Source: Deltaproteobacteria bacterium
GTDB taxonomy: Bacteria; Desulfobacterota; GWC2-55-46
DNA length: 53,702 nucleotides
Reading direction: 5' to 3'
Assembly (NCBI GenBank): GCA_016234405.1
Contig: JACRCC010000036.1
Location: forward strand, 1 to 53,702
This document shows positions 23,820 to 31,377 of this stretch, piece by piece. The notes beneath the pieces are model-generated. The model ran no database searches. It was not told where the DNA came from and was given only the letters and a program-made list of their open reading frames with translations. The first letter of the stretch is position 1; every line of letters starts with the position of its first letter. The position numbers and the translations under genes are program-made.

Positions 23820-24884
23820 TCACGGCCTTTTAGAAATCGCCTCCATCACTTCCGTTATGTCCAACCTTACCGGGCACACGCGGATGCACCTGCCGCACCC
23901 CACGCACCCCTTTGACGAAAACTTCTTAGGGTAATAGTTGAACTTGCACATAAACCTGTTGCGCCACCTTTTAAACTGCGTGTCTCTGGGGTTGTGCCCG
24001 CTCGCGTGAAGCGTGAAGTTATCGAACTGGCATGCGTCCCAGTTTTTTCTCCTCTCGCCCTCGAAGGGGGTTTTCCCCCCGTAGGCGGTTGCCTCGTCCG
24101 TTATGTCGAAACAGTGGCACGTGGGGCAGACGTACGTGCATGCCCCGCATCCGATACATTTGCGCGTAAGTTCCGGCCAGACAGGGTTTTCGTAATGCGC
24201 CGTGTCCGAGAGGAATTTTTTTATCTTCTCAAGGTCTACCCCTTTTATCCTCTCCGGCATTATAATCGGCTTTACGACAGCGTCCGCGGACGGCTTGGCT
24301 TTAAAAACGTCCGAATGCTTGGCGATAAACGCCTTACCCTTTTCCGAAACGCTATGGACGAGATAATCGCCGGCATCGGTCTCCGAGAGCGCAACGTCGG
24401 AGCCTGTTACGGATTTCGGCGACAGGTCAACGGTTGTGCAAAAACACGCCCCGTCCGCCTTTGTGCACGCAATCGTTATGACCACAAGCCTATCTTCGCG
24501 CTTGGTGCAGAACTCGTCAATAAATCCCCATGTAAAAACCGAGCGCAGGGACTCAAGGCTTGCGGCCTCACAAGGGCGCGCTCCGAAGACGACTGTATCG
24601 CGCCCGGTTACGTCTCTCCCCTTGAGTCCCACCCCGTCCTTGCCGATCGTGAAATCCGCTATAACCTCGGTCTGCGGGAAGACCAATTCTTTATATGAAT
24701 TCCGGGGGAGGATGTAATCATCGTCAAGCTCTTCGGCGGAGGAGATGTCTTTATAGACGGCCTGTCGCGCAGCGAGGGCGGGCGCGACAAAACGGCCGCC
24801 TGCGTCTCTTACGGACGCGATGAGTTTGCCGATGTCCCGTCTTTTTAAAAAGTTGTCCGGCATAAGATGCTCTTTGTTAGTCAT
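23820..24884 (-). CDS. flxB: FlxB-like iron-sulfur subunit (HydB/sulfhydrogenase beta type)
   Basis: 354 residues. The N-terminal 215 residues form the HydB/AsrA-like domain (YKELVFPQTEVIADF, VVFGARPCEAASLESL). Two [4Fe-4S] motifs follow: CIGCGACTYVCPTCHCFDIT (about 242-261) and CVGCGRCIRVCPVRLDIT (about 329-346). It relays electrons between FlxA and the Hdr side. Start is uncertain: ATG 24884 or ATG 24863, the latter with a weak AAAGAG box. A repeat cluster separates it from flxC. Confidence 0.83.
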   Translation of the reverse strand: MTNKEHLMPDNFLKRRDIGKLIASVRDAGGRFVAPALAARQAVYKDISSAEELDDDYILPRNSYKELVFPQTEVIADFTIGKDGVGLKGRDVTGRDTVVFGARPCEAASLESLRSVFTWGFIDEFCTKREDRLVVITIACTKADGACFCTTVDLSPKSVTGSDVALSETDAGDYLVHSVSEKGKAFIAKHSDVFKAKPSADAVVKPIIMPERIKGVDLEKIKKFLSDTAHYENPVWPELTRKCIGCGACTYVCPTCHCFDITDEATAYGGKTPFEGERRKNWDACQFDNFTLHASGHNPRDTQFKRWRNRFMCKFNYYPKKFSSKGCVGCGRCIRVCPVRLDITEVMEAISKRP

Positions 24885-24890
24885 TATTTA

Positions 24891-25029
24891 TCAGGGCTGA
24901 AGCCCTGAGCTACGGGCAACGGTTTTGCAGCGCAAACCTTTAGGTCTGCGGTTATCATGGCCGTAGGTTGGGTCAAGCGCAGCAGACCCAACAAAGATGA
25001 TTTGCAACGGCTGCGCCGTTGCAAATCAT
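24891..25029. repeat. Array of three unlike palindromes in the flxC-flxB gap
   Basis: CAGGGCTGAAGCCCTG, a GTAGGTTGGGTC...GACCCAAC REP element near 24963-24990, and GATTTGCAACGG...CCGTTGCAAATC at 25001-25028 follow each other. The last covers the stop codon of flxC. No gene is seen in the gap. Confidence 0.75.
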
Positions 25030-25919
25030 TTGATAAAGTCGTCCTTATCGTCCGGGCTGAAAACTATCATGGGCGGATGCGTCTTTTCATCGTAGCCCGA
25101 TTTATAATCAAAGGCGTCTTTGACGACCGTAATCATCTTCTGGTTTATCACGTTCAGCGGGATGTTCACCGGGCACGCCCGCTCGCACTCGCCGCAAAAC
25201 GTGCACCTGCCAACGAGGTGCATGGCGCGGGTGAGGTTCCACGAGAGGTTGCCCCTCGGATGCGCGCTCGTCTCTATCCACTGCGGCATGTTCTTTTCGG
25301 TTATGCACCTCTCGCAGTAGCAGAGCGAGCAGACCTGCCTGCACGCATAGCACTTTATGCAGCGCGAAAATTCGTTGACCCAGAAATCCCAGCGCCCTGT
25401 TGCTTCTTTTGAATCAATCTCTTTTATCTTATTGAAGACCATGCCCGTTGGCGACTCCGGCGGCTTGAAGTCCGATTTATCACCAACGACAAAATCCGTT
25501 GCGTGCGGGTTTCTCACGTCGCAGTTGTGGCACTTGGTGGGCATTATCTCCGGCTTCAACTCGCCCTTCCGTAACTCTTGCCTATAGACGACGCCGTTGC
25601 AGGTAACCCCGATTATGAATACGTCCTCCCTTTTAAGCTGCCCCTCGGATATGAGGACGAGGATATTTCTAATGTCGCAGCCCTTTGCGACTATCGCGGG
25701 ACGTCCCAATGCCTGAATGTCCTTGAACTTCCGCGTAAGATACACGGAGAGGTTATTCACGCAAAGCGGGTTCCAGACGAGCCTTTCCGCGTCCTCGGGC
25801 TTCGTGATGAAGACCGGCGTGGTAAAGGTCTTGTCCCTGTTCCAGCCAAAGCCGATTACGACCTTGACCTCGCCCTTTTCGAGGAGTTCCTTTGCTTTTT
25901 TTCGTAATGCGTTTTCCAT
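25026..25919 (-). CDS. flxC: FlxC-like iron-sulfur subunit
   Basis: 297 residues. The first 140 residues resemble the FrhB/HydB-like N-terminal domain (VVIGFGWNRDKTF, AIVAKGCDIRNILVLI). The C-terminal part is Cys-rich: CHNCDVRNPH (about 150-159), CIKCYACRQVCSLCYCERC (about 205-223) and CTFCGECERACPVNI (about 256-270), allowing at least two [4Fe-4S] clusters. In FlxABCD complexes of sulfate reducers, FlxC bridges FlxB and FlxD; here it lies between them in gene order. It is split from flxD by a three-gene YgiT-type module. Its stop lies inside a palindrome. Confidence 0.82.
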   Translation of the reverse strand: MENALRKKAKELLEKGEVKVVIGFGWNRDKTFTTPVFITKPEDAERLVWNPLCVNNLSVYLTRKFKDIQALGRPAIVAKGCDIRNILVLISEGQLKREDVFIIGVTCNGVVYRQELRKGELKPEIMPTKCHNCDVRNPHATDFVVGDKSDFKPPESPTGMVFNKIKEIDSKEATGRWDFWVNEFSRCIKCYACRQVCSLCYCERCITEKNMPQWIETSAHPRGNLSWNLTRAMHLVGRCTFCGECERACPVNIPLNVINQKMITVVKDAFDYKSGYDEKTHPPMIVFSPDDKDDFIK

Positions 25920-25950
25920 ACTTTTTTCTTATGCTGTTGTTTATTCCGTT

Positions 25951-26043
25951 ACTCCTCCCCCTCGATGGGGGAGGCTGGGTGGGGGCGCTGTAAATCATAT
26001 TACACCCCTTTTTTTTGTCCCCTCCCATCAAGGGAGGGGAATC
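25951..26043. repeat. CTCCCCC / GGGGGAG palindromes upstream of flxC
   Basis: Two hairpins, CTCCCCCTCGATGGGGGAG and CCCCTCCCATCAAGGGAGGGG (arms CCCCTCCC/GGGAGGGG), belong to the same loose family as the repeats around the DUF559 gene. They fill the gap after the HicB-like gene, and no gene is seen. Confidence 0.7.
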
Positions 26044-26059
26044 AAAACCCTACCGCCCA

Positions 26060-26281
26060 TTACCCCACCTGGATCTTAATCTTCATGCACTTGACGGCGT
26101 TCAATTGAATCTCGGCGCGGCCTTTGCCTTCCACGTATTTCGATATGGCCTCTTTCAGGCCGTCGAGCGCGGAGTCCTGATTTTTGCCGGTCGCGCTCAG
26201 CCCGAGGTCGGGACAATCGGCCCTGTACGTGCCGTCCGGCAGCTCGACTGCAATCACGCTTATTGAGATATCTTCCGGCAT
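26060..26281 (-). CDS. HicB-like small protein
   Basis: 73 residues with the HicB-type partial RNase-H fold: ISVIAVELPDGTYRADCPDL (about 7-26) followed by LGLSATGKNQDSALDGLKEA (about 26-45), the strand-strand-helix seen in HicB antitoxins. It lacks the C-terminal DNA-binding domain of full HicB. There is no hicA beside it; instead it trails a DUF4258-YgiT pair by four bases, so it may be a third component of that module. Confidence 0.65.
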   Translation of the reverse strand: MPEDISISVIAVELPDGTYRADCPDLGLSATGKNQDSALDGLKEAISKYVEGKGRAEIQLNAVKCMKIKIQVG

Positions 26282-26285
26282 ATGG

Positions 26286-26531
26286 TTAAGCCACCTTAAA
26301 ACTCTTTCCGACGGCCTTTAGCCCTCTTACGTTTTCCATTTTGAGTTTTTCCCGTATCTCTTCAAACCGCTTGACGATATCAGGGGCATAGAGCCTTTCG
26401 CCGCACCTGAGACACACTTCGGCCTTTACCTTTATTGATGCCGTGTTGTTGCCGCCGCGAAGCAGCTTCTCTACGCTTTTTCTCAAAACTTCGCCCCCGC
26501 ATACGGGGCACCTCGAAAAAAGAATTTTCAT
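26286..26531 (-). CDS. YgiT-type zinc-finger protein (MqsA N-terminal-like), putative antitoxin
   Basis: 81 residues from ATG 26531, with GGAGG six bases upstream and a four-base overlap with the stop of the DUF4258 gene. CPVCGGEVLRKSVEK (about 8-22) and VCLRCGERLYAPDIVKRFEE (about 39-58) carry the two CxxC pairs of the YgiT zinc finger. In MqsRA and related pairs this domain neutralises the toxin encoded before it. The helix-turn-helix half of MqsA is absent. Confidence 0.83.
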   Translation of the reverse strand: MKILFSRCPVCGGEVLRKSVEKLLRGGNNTASIKVKAEVCLRCGERLYAPDIVKRFEEIREKLKMENVRGLKAVGKSFKVA

Positions 26532-26839
26532 TTTTTCCTCCTTTTCCATTCAACCCATCTCTTAGGGTCAGGTCTGTAGACCGTAATCAGCGCGCATGCG
26601 CCGGTTGCCTTATTACAAGACCAGACGCTGTGTATCGGCTCATTCCTGAAGTTCCTTCCGTATATCAGACAACTCGGATAAGGGCTGTCATCAGGATAAC
26701 TCTCGATTATTACGCCGTTTAACGCCGACATAAAAATTTCATCAAACGTCAAACCGTCATTATGCGCCTCTTCGTCGGCATGGTCCGTTATGCGAATTTT
26801 TCCCTTCCTGATGCTTTCAATAATATCTTCTATCGTCAT
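26528..26839 (-). CDS. DUF4258-family putative toxin
   Basis: 103 residues. KIRITDHADEEAHNDGLT (about 14-31), IIESYPDDSPYPSCLIYGR (about 44-62) and PIHSVWSC with ACALITVYRPDPKRW (about 81-95) are the DUF4258 landmarks, a small RelE/BrnT-like domain usually found next to YgiT zinc fingers. It would be the toxin of the pair, probably an RNase; not proven. It begins nine bases after the flxD stop and so interrupts the flxD-flxC junction. Confidence 0.83.
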   Translation of the reverse strand: MTIEDIIESIRKGKIRITDHADEEAHNDGLTFDEIFMSALNGVIIESYPDDSPYPSCLIYGRNFRNEPIHSVWSCNKATGACALITVYRPDPKRWVEWKRRKK

Positions 26840-26848
26840 AAAGAACGC

Positions 26849-27292
26849 TTACTCCGCCTCTTTGGCGTTAAGCCCCTTGTACTCCATGAACGGCCCGAGC
26901 TTTTTCACGTCGTCGGTAACCTTGTTTATGAGGTCAACCCACTTTATGGCCTCGGACGCCGAGACCCACGAAAAATTGAGCCGCCTCATGTCAATGCCCG
27001 TAAACTCAAGGAGGTTTTTGAAACCTATCCAGCGCCTTCTCGCGTGATAGTTGCCGGTGGTGTAGTGGCAGTCCCCGGGATGGCACCCTGAGATAAGCAC
27101 GCCGTCCGCGCCGTTCTCAAAGGCCTTTATGATGAAGAGCGGGTCTATGCGGCCCGTGCACGGCAGCTTTATTATGCGCACGTTGGGCCTGTACTCCATC
27201 CGGGAAGTTCCGGCAAGGTCGGCCCCGGCGTACGTGCACCAGTTGCAGACGAAGGCCATGATTTTCGGCTCGAAGGCGGTTATCGGTTCCAT
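26849..27292 (-). CDS. flxD: MvhD/FlxD-type [2Fe-2S] electron-transfer subunit
   Basis: 147 residues from ATG 27292. FVCNWCTYAGADLAGTSR (about 11-28), IIKLPCTGRIDPLFI (about 36-50) and GVLISGCHPGDCHYTTGN (about 61-78) carry the Cys ligands of the MvhD family, which docks on HdrA and delivers electrons to its bifurcating flavin. The frame is open for 11 more codons upstream, but these come from the duplicated repeat block at 27300-27409 and are rejected. Separation from hdrA by about 1 kb of RAYT-related DNA is unusual, since the two normally sit together. Confidence 0.9.
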   Translation of the reverse strand: MEPITAFEPKIMAFVCNWCTYAGADLAGTSRMEYRPNVRIIKLPCTGRIDPLFIIKAFENGADGVLISGCHPGDCHYTTGNYHARRRWIGFKNLLEFTGIDMRRLNFSWVSASEAIKWVDLINKVTDDVKKLGPFMEYKGLNAKEAE

Positions 27293-27299
27293 ATCTTTA

Positions 27300-27409
27300 T
27301 GTAGGATGGGTGAAGCGCAGCGCACCCATCAAAACCTTATTCCAAGTTCATCCCTTTGATAATCTTCGGTTCCATATCTCCCCAATCCTGAGAATACCAT
27401 CCTCTTTCC
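27300..27409 (-). pseudogene. Duplicated 3' fragment of the RAYT gene
   Basis: These 110 bases are identical to 27549-27658 and contain the last codons, stop and downstream GATGGGTG/CACCCATC hairpin of the RAYT transposase gene, without its catalytic part. Confidence 0.92.
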
Positions 27410-27459
27410 TACTCCGCTTGACCCAACCTACTGCTGTCAACTGATAACCGTCTTAAAAC

Positions 27460-27546
27460 GCGTTTATCGCCGCAAACACCTGCTCGTCCGTATAACCCGC
27501 AAGGTCTATTGATTTACTTCTGCACGCCGCAACGCAAACCCCGCAG
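27460..27546 (-). pseudogene. Duplicated 3' fragment of hdrA
   Basis: 87 bases identical to 28304-28390, encoding the last 29 or so residues of HdrA; it ends in TAA where the intact gene has TAG. With 27300-27409 it shows that a RAYT-hdrA-end segment was duplicated and one copy lost most of the RAYT gene. Confidence 0.92.
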
Positions 27547-27585
27547 TATGTAGGATGGGTGAAGCGCAGCGCACCCATCAAAACC

Positions 27586-28125
27586 TTATTCCAAGTTCAT
27601 CCCTTTGATAATCTTCGGTTCCATATCTCCCCAATCCTGAGAATACCATCCTCTTTCCACACAACGACGAAATGAACTATGCGGCCATTTTGCAGAGGAA
27701 TCAACAAGACCATGTTTTACCGGATTGTAGTGGATATAATCCATATGTCTTTGCCAGTCATCTTCATCCCTGACGAGATGCTCCCAATACCTTCTTTGCC
27801 ATATTGCCTTTTCATCCTTTGATTGTCTTGACTGACTGCTTGCTGCACCATCAAAGCCTTTACATAACCTGCTAAAGTAATGCTTAATCAAGCGCCACCT
27901 CGTCGGGAAATCATCGTCATCTTCGGGCAATTGCCATATACAATGAATATGGTCAGGCAATATCACAATCCCGTCTATTTCAAACGGCCTTTTACGCCTT
28001 ATATGGTCAAATGCAGCCCGGAGGCGGTCTACATTTTCAGGAATGGTCAATATCGGGTGTCTTTCATGCGTAACCACGGTAAAGAAATAGCAGCCTCCCT
28101 TTTGCCATGCCCGCCGATATTCCAT
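27586..28125 (-). mobile_element. REP-associated tyrosine transposase (RAYT, IS200/IS605-like)
   Basis: A 179-residue Y1 transposase of the REP-associated group. MEYRRAWQKGGCYFFTVVT opens the protein, ILPDHIHCIWQLPE (about 56-69) has the HUH metal site, and HMDYIHYNPVKHGLV (about 127-141) has the catalytic Tyr. RAYTs nick single-stranded DNA at REP palindromes and are single-copy domesticated enzymes, not ordinary insertion sequences. Here REP-like hairpins lie on both sides (28142-28296 and 27553-27579), which fits the family. The gene is inserted between hdrA and flxD. Its 3' end is duplicated at 27300-27409. Confidence 0.92.
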
Positions 28126-28141
28126 ACTTCGATGTCCTTTG

Positions 28142-28296
28142 CTGTGTTGGGTCCGCGGAGTTTACCCCATAATTGATATGGGGCTTGATCCAACCTTGCC
28201 GTGTTGGGTCCGCTGCGCTTGACCCAACCTACTCGCTCATCGCCTGATACCCGTTTTAGGACGTAGGATGGGTGAAGCGAAGCGCACCCATCAAAA
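28142..28296. repeat. REP cluster between the RAYT gene and hdrA
   Basis: Contains GTTGGGTCCGC...GCTTGACCCAACC (28203-28230), CCCCATAATTGATATGGGG (28163-28181) and GATGGGTG...CACCCATC (28267-28292). The last recurs at 27305-27330 and 27554-27579. These are plausible substrates of the adjacent RAYT. The last hairpin ends just before the hdrA stop. Confidence 0.82.
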
Positions 28297-30270
28297 CTAA
28301 AAGGCGTTTATCGCCGCAAACACCTGCTCGTCCGTATAACCCGCAAGGTCTATTGATTTACTTCTGCACGCCGCAACGCAAACCCCGCAGCCCTGACACA
28401 CGCCGTCGTTGACCTTGGCGAGCCGCCGGACGACCGTGCCCTGCCTGTTCTTCACTCCGTCTTTTTCAATCGCCGAATACGGACACGCAATAACGCAGTC
28501 CCAGCAGGCGTTGCAGGTAGTCTTATTTACGAGCGCGGTAATCGGCTCTCTCGTCATCTCGCTCGCGGAGAAAAGCGCCAAAGCCTTGCTCGCGGCAGCC
28601 GAGCCTTGCGCCACGGAATCCGGTATGTCCATTGGCCCCATGCACGTGCCCGCGAGGAATATCCCGGCCGTTACGGTCTCAACGGGCCTCAGCTTGGGAT
28701 GGTATTCGTTGTAGAACTTGTATTTGTCGCAGCCTATGCCGAGTTTTTGCGCCAAAGAATCTGCGCCATCCCTCGAAACTATGGCCGTTGCAAGCACGAC
28801 CATGTCGGCCTCTATCTCGACCTGACTCCCGGATAAAGTGTCCGCGCCCTGAACGACTACCTTGCCGTCTTTTTCATATACGCGGGAAACGCGGCCTCTG
28901 AGATACATTGCCCCGTCGCGCTCGATGGCCCTTCTCACGAATTCCTCGTAGCGTTTGCCGCCTGAGCGTATGTCCATATAAAAAACGTAGGACTGGCCTC
29001 CATGCACCTTGTGCGAATAGAGCATCGTGTGCTTGGCCGTGTACATGCAGCAGACCTTCGAGCAGTATGACACGCCCTTTTTCTCGTCCCTCGAGCCTAC
29101 GCACTGGATGAATACTACGCTCTGGGGAACACGGCCGTCGGACGGGCGCCGTATCTCGCCGCCCGTGGGGCCGGACGAGGACGCGAGGCGCTCGAACTGC
29201 ATGCCGTTTATCACGTCTTTTATTCTGCCGTAACCGTACTCGCCGAACCTCTCGTTGGGCATGAGCTGATAGCCGGTTGCAACGACTATGGCGCCGAATT
29301 CCTCGGTTACTATCTTGTCAACTTGCTTAAAATCAATGCACTTGGGGCCGCAAACGAGCGCGCACGCCCCGCACTTGTCCTTCTGTATTTTAGGGCAGTT
29401 CGGCGCGTCTCTGACCGGGATATTCGGGACCGACTGCGGGAACGGCGTATAGATGACCTTACGTTTTGCAAGCCCCATCTCAAAGGCGCTCTCGGTCTTG
29501 AACGGGCACTTCTCTATGCACTCGCCGCAGCCCGTACAGAGGTCTTCGTTGACGTATCTCGCTTTCTTGCGTATCTGAACTCGAAAGTTGCCGATGTAGC
29601 CCTCGACCTTGACGATTTCGGAGTAGGTGTAGAGCGTTATGTTCTCGTGCAGCTCGGCCTCGACCATCTTGGGCGTCAAGATGCACTGCGAGCAGTCCAT
29701 TGTCGGAAAGGTCTCGGACAGGCGCGCCATATTGCCGCCGATGGATGGTTCTTTTTCCACGAGCACGACCTCTATGCCGCCGTCGGCCATGTCGAGCGCG
29801 GCCTGTATCCCGGCGATGCCTCCGCCTATGACGAGGCCGCGCTTTTTGACGGGTATCTTTATCTTTTTGAGGGGCTTGTTCTTCTTGAGCCTCTCAATCG
29901 TCATGCGGGTGAGGTCAATTGATTTTATCGTCCCCGCCTTTTTCGTGCTGTCATGGTGCACCCACGAGCACTGCTCCCTGATGTTCGTTATCTCGCACTT
30001 GTAAGGATTCAACCCGGCGGCCTCCGCGGCCTTGCGGAATGTCTTCTCGTGCATGTGCGGGGAGCAGGCCGAGACAATGATTGAATCGAGCTTGTTGTCC
30101 TTGATGGCGTTCCTGAGCATCTCCTGCCCCGGCGACGAGCACATGAACTTGTAGTCGCACGTGTAGACCACGCCGGGGAGCTTGCTCATCTCTCCCGCCA
30201 CTTTTTTGGTGTCAACGGTCGCGGCGATGTTATTCCCGCACTGGCATACGAATACGCCTATACGCGGCAT
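28297..30270 (-). CDS. hdrA: Heterodisulfide reductase subunit A (bifurcating flavoprotein)
   Basis: 657 residues, full family length. The N-terminal domain starts IGVFVCQCGNNIAATVD. The FAD site is GLVIGGGIAGIQAALDMADG (about 145-164). CSQCILTPKM (about 197-206) is the HdrA cluster motif. Two inner [4Fe-4S] motifs are CTGCGECIEKCPF and CGACALVCGPKC (about 247 and 300), and the C-terminal ferredoxin part has CNACWDCVIACPY and CQGCGVCVAACRS. No selenocysteine is needed. HdrA flavin splits electron pairs between ferredoxin and the HdrBC branch. It is coded between hdrB and the RAYT-interrupted flxD. Confidence 0.95.
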   Translation of the reverse strand: MPRIGVFVCQCGNNIAATVDTKKVAGEMSKLPGVVYTCDYKFMCSSPGQEMLRNAIKDNKLDSIIVSACSPHMHEKTFRKAAEAAGLNPYKCEITNIREQCSWVHHDSTKKAGTIKSIDLTRMTIERLKKNKPLKKIKIPVKKRGLVIGGGIAGIQAALDMADGGIEVVLVEKEPSIGGNMARLSETFPTMDCSQCILTPKMVEAELHENITLYTYSEIVKVEGYIGNFRVQIRKKARYVNEDLCTGCGECIEKCPFKTESAFEMGLAKRKVIYTPFPQSVPNIPVRDAPNCPKIQKDKCGACALVCGPKCIDFKQVDKIVTEEFGAIVVATGYQLMPNERFGEYGYGRIKDVINGMQFERLASSSGPTGGEIRRPSDGRVPQSVVFIQCVGSRDEKKGVSYCSKVCCMYTAKHTMLYSHKVHGGQSYVFYMDIRSGGKRYEEFVRRAIERDGAMYLRGRVSRVYEKDGKVVVQGADTLSGSQVEIEADMVVLATAIVSRDGADSLAQKLGIGCDKYKFYNEYHPKLRPVETVTAGIFLAGTCMGPMDIPDSVAQGSAAASKALALFSASEMTREPITALVNKTTCNACWDCVIACPYSAIEKDGVKNRQGTVVRRLAKVNDGVCQGCGVCVAACRSKSIDLAGYTDEQVFAAINAF

Positions 30271-30289
30271 AAGAAAAACCTCTCCATGG

Positions 30290-31159
30290 TTAAGCCGTTA
30301 CCTTCCCCTTCAACAACTCCCTCGCATCCCACTTGCTCTCCCCAAACCCCAACCCCTCTACGTCCTGCCCCAACGCATAGCCCAAGAGCTGCGTGAAATA
30401 AACGATTGGCACGCCTTTGTAGCCGGGGGTTTCCGCCTCGACCCGCGCTTGGCTCTTTTCCAAATTATACTGACACAGAGGGCAGGACGTAACGATAATG
30501 TCCGCGCCCATTCCAACGGCGGACTTCATCACGTTGCCGGATAACCTCGTAACAACGTCCTCGTTGTTCATCGCCAAATGCGCGCCGCAGCATTCGATCT
30601 TATTGGGGAACTCCACAGGCTCGGCCCCGAGAGACTTCATCAGGTCTTCGAATATCACCGGCGCCTCGGCCTTATCTATACCCATGTCCTCGAAAGGGCG
30701 AAGGAGCATGCAGCCGTAGTAGCACGCGGTCTTGACGCCCTTTAACGGCCTTTTTACCGCCGCCGTTACTTTATCAAACCCAATCTTATCGCGCAGGACT
30801 TCAAGGTAATGGATGACGCTCAAGCTCCCGTCATAGTCCTCTTCAATAAAGCCGTTTATGACCCTGCGTCTTTCCCTGTGGTCCCTTATGACCTTGTTCG
30901 TGCGCTTCAAGACGTTGTAGCAGACCGAGCACAGCGTCATAACCTCAGCCCCGTCTTTACTCGCGTTAGCCAAGACCTTGGCCGGCGCGGTGAGGCCCAT
31001 GACGTTATCGGGAGTCAGCGGAAACGCCGCGCCGCAGCAATTCCACTGTTTCAATTCGGACAACTCAAAGCCGAGGGTTTGAGCCGATTGACGCGCCGAC
31101 GAATCAAAACCCTTTGCGAATGTATTTAACGTGCAGCCGGGATAGTAGGGTATCTTCAT
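30290..31159 (-). CDS. hdrB: Heterodisulfide reductase subunit B
   Basis: 289 residues with two CCG domains: YYPGCTLNTFA (about 5-15), WNCCGAAF (about 39-46), CSVCYNV (about 77-83) and then YYGCMLLRP, IECCGAHLAMNN and SCPLCQYNL (about 148, 189 and 228). These coordinate the two non-cubane [4Fe-4S] clusters that reduce heterodisulfides in methanogens. The physiological disulfide or acceptor in this bacterium is unknown; DsrC-like proteins or the TfrAB-like fumarate reductase are candidates. It is a paralogue of the SdhE encoded at 7072-7956. Confidence 0.93.
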   Translation of the reverse strand: MKIPYYPGCTLNTFAKGFDSSARQSAQTLGFELSELKQWNCCGAAFPLTPDNVMGLTAPAKVLANASKDGAEVMTLCSVCYNVLKRTNKVIRDHRERRRVINGFIEEDYDGSLSVIHYLEVLRDKIGFDKVTAAVKRPLKGVKTACYYGCMLLRPFEDMGIDKAEAPVIFEDLMKSLGAEPVEFPNKIECCGAHLAMNNEDVVTRLSGNVMKSAVGMGADIIVTSCPLCQYNLEKSQARVEAETPGYKGVPIVYFTQLLGYALGQDVEGLGFGESKWDARELLKGKVTA

Positions 31160-31183
31160 TTCGGTTACCGGTTATCCGTTATC

Positions 31184-31288
31184 TCACAGAAAAAACGCGA
31201 ATATCAACGCGAGCCCGAATATGAGAAGTATCAGTCCTTCGACGAAACCCTTGAGGAGCTGTATGCCAGGGTCCTTTTCATCGACCAT
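31184..31288 (-). CDS. 34-residue single-pass membrane peptide between hdrC and hdrB
   Basis: ATG 31288 is preceded by AGGGGG seven bases upstream. The peptide has a charged head (MVDEKDPGIQ), a short linker, and one hydrophobic helix of about 19 residues to the end (GLILLIFGLALIFAFFL), closed by TGA 31184. Size, strong ribosome site and a clean head-helix plan argue for a real gene. No known family is recognised. It could tether the otherwise soluble Hdr-Flx complex to the membrane. Confidence 0.68.
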   Translation of the reverse strand: MVDEKDPGIQLLKGFVEGLILLIFGLALIFAFFL

Positions 31289-31311
31289 GTTCACACCCCC
31301 TATCGGTTGCC

Positions 31312-31377
31312 GGTTTAAGGACGATTGGTTTTTACCTTCACTGATAACCGATAACCGTCCACTGATAACTGCTTTAA
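31312..31377 (+). repeat. 66-base dispersed repeat, copy 2
   Basis: The inverse of 14641-14706 (62 of 66 identical). Its edge overlaps the hdrC stop codon at 31374-31376. Flanks again carry GATAACCGATAACC words. Confidence 0.88.

Noticed and set aside
23994-24698. 234-residue plus-strand ORF
   Set aside because: Antisense to flxB; composition and lack of motifs mark it as a shadow.
27293-27325. 11-residue N-terminal extension of FlxD
   Set aside because: Encoded by the duplicated REP/RAYT block, so it is not part of the conserved protein.
28297-30270. Selenocysteine-type HdrA
   Set aside because: The frame is open with Cys at the expected places and has no internal TGA.
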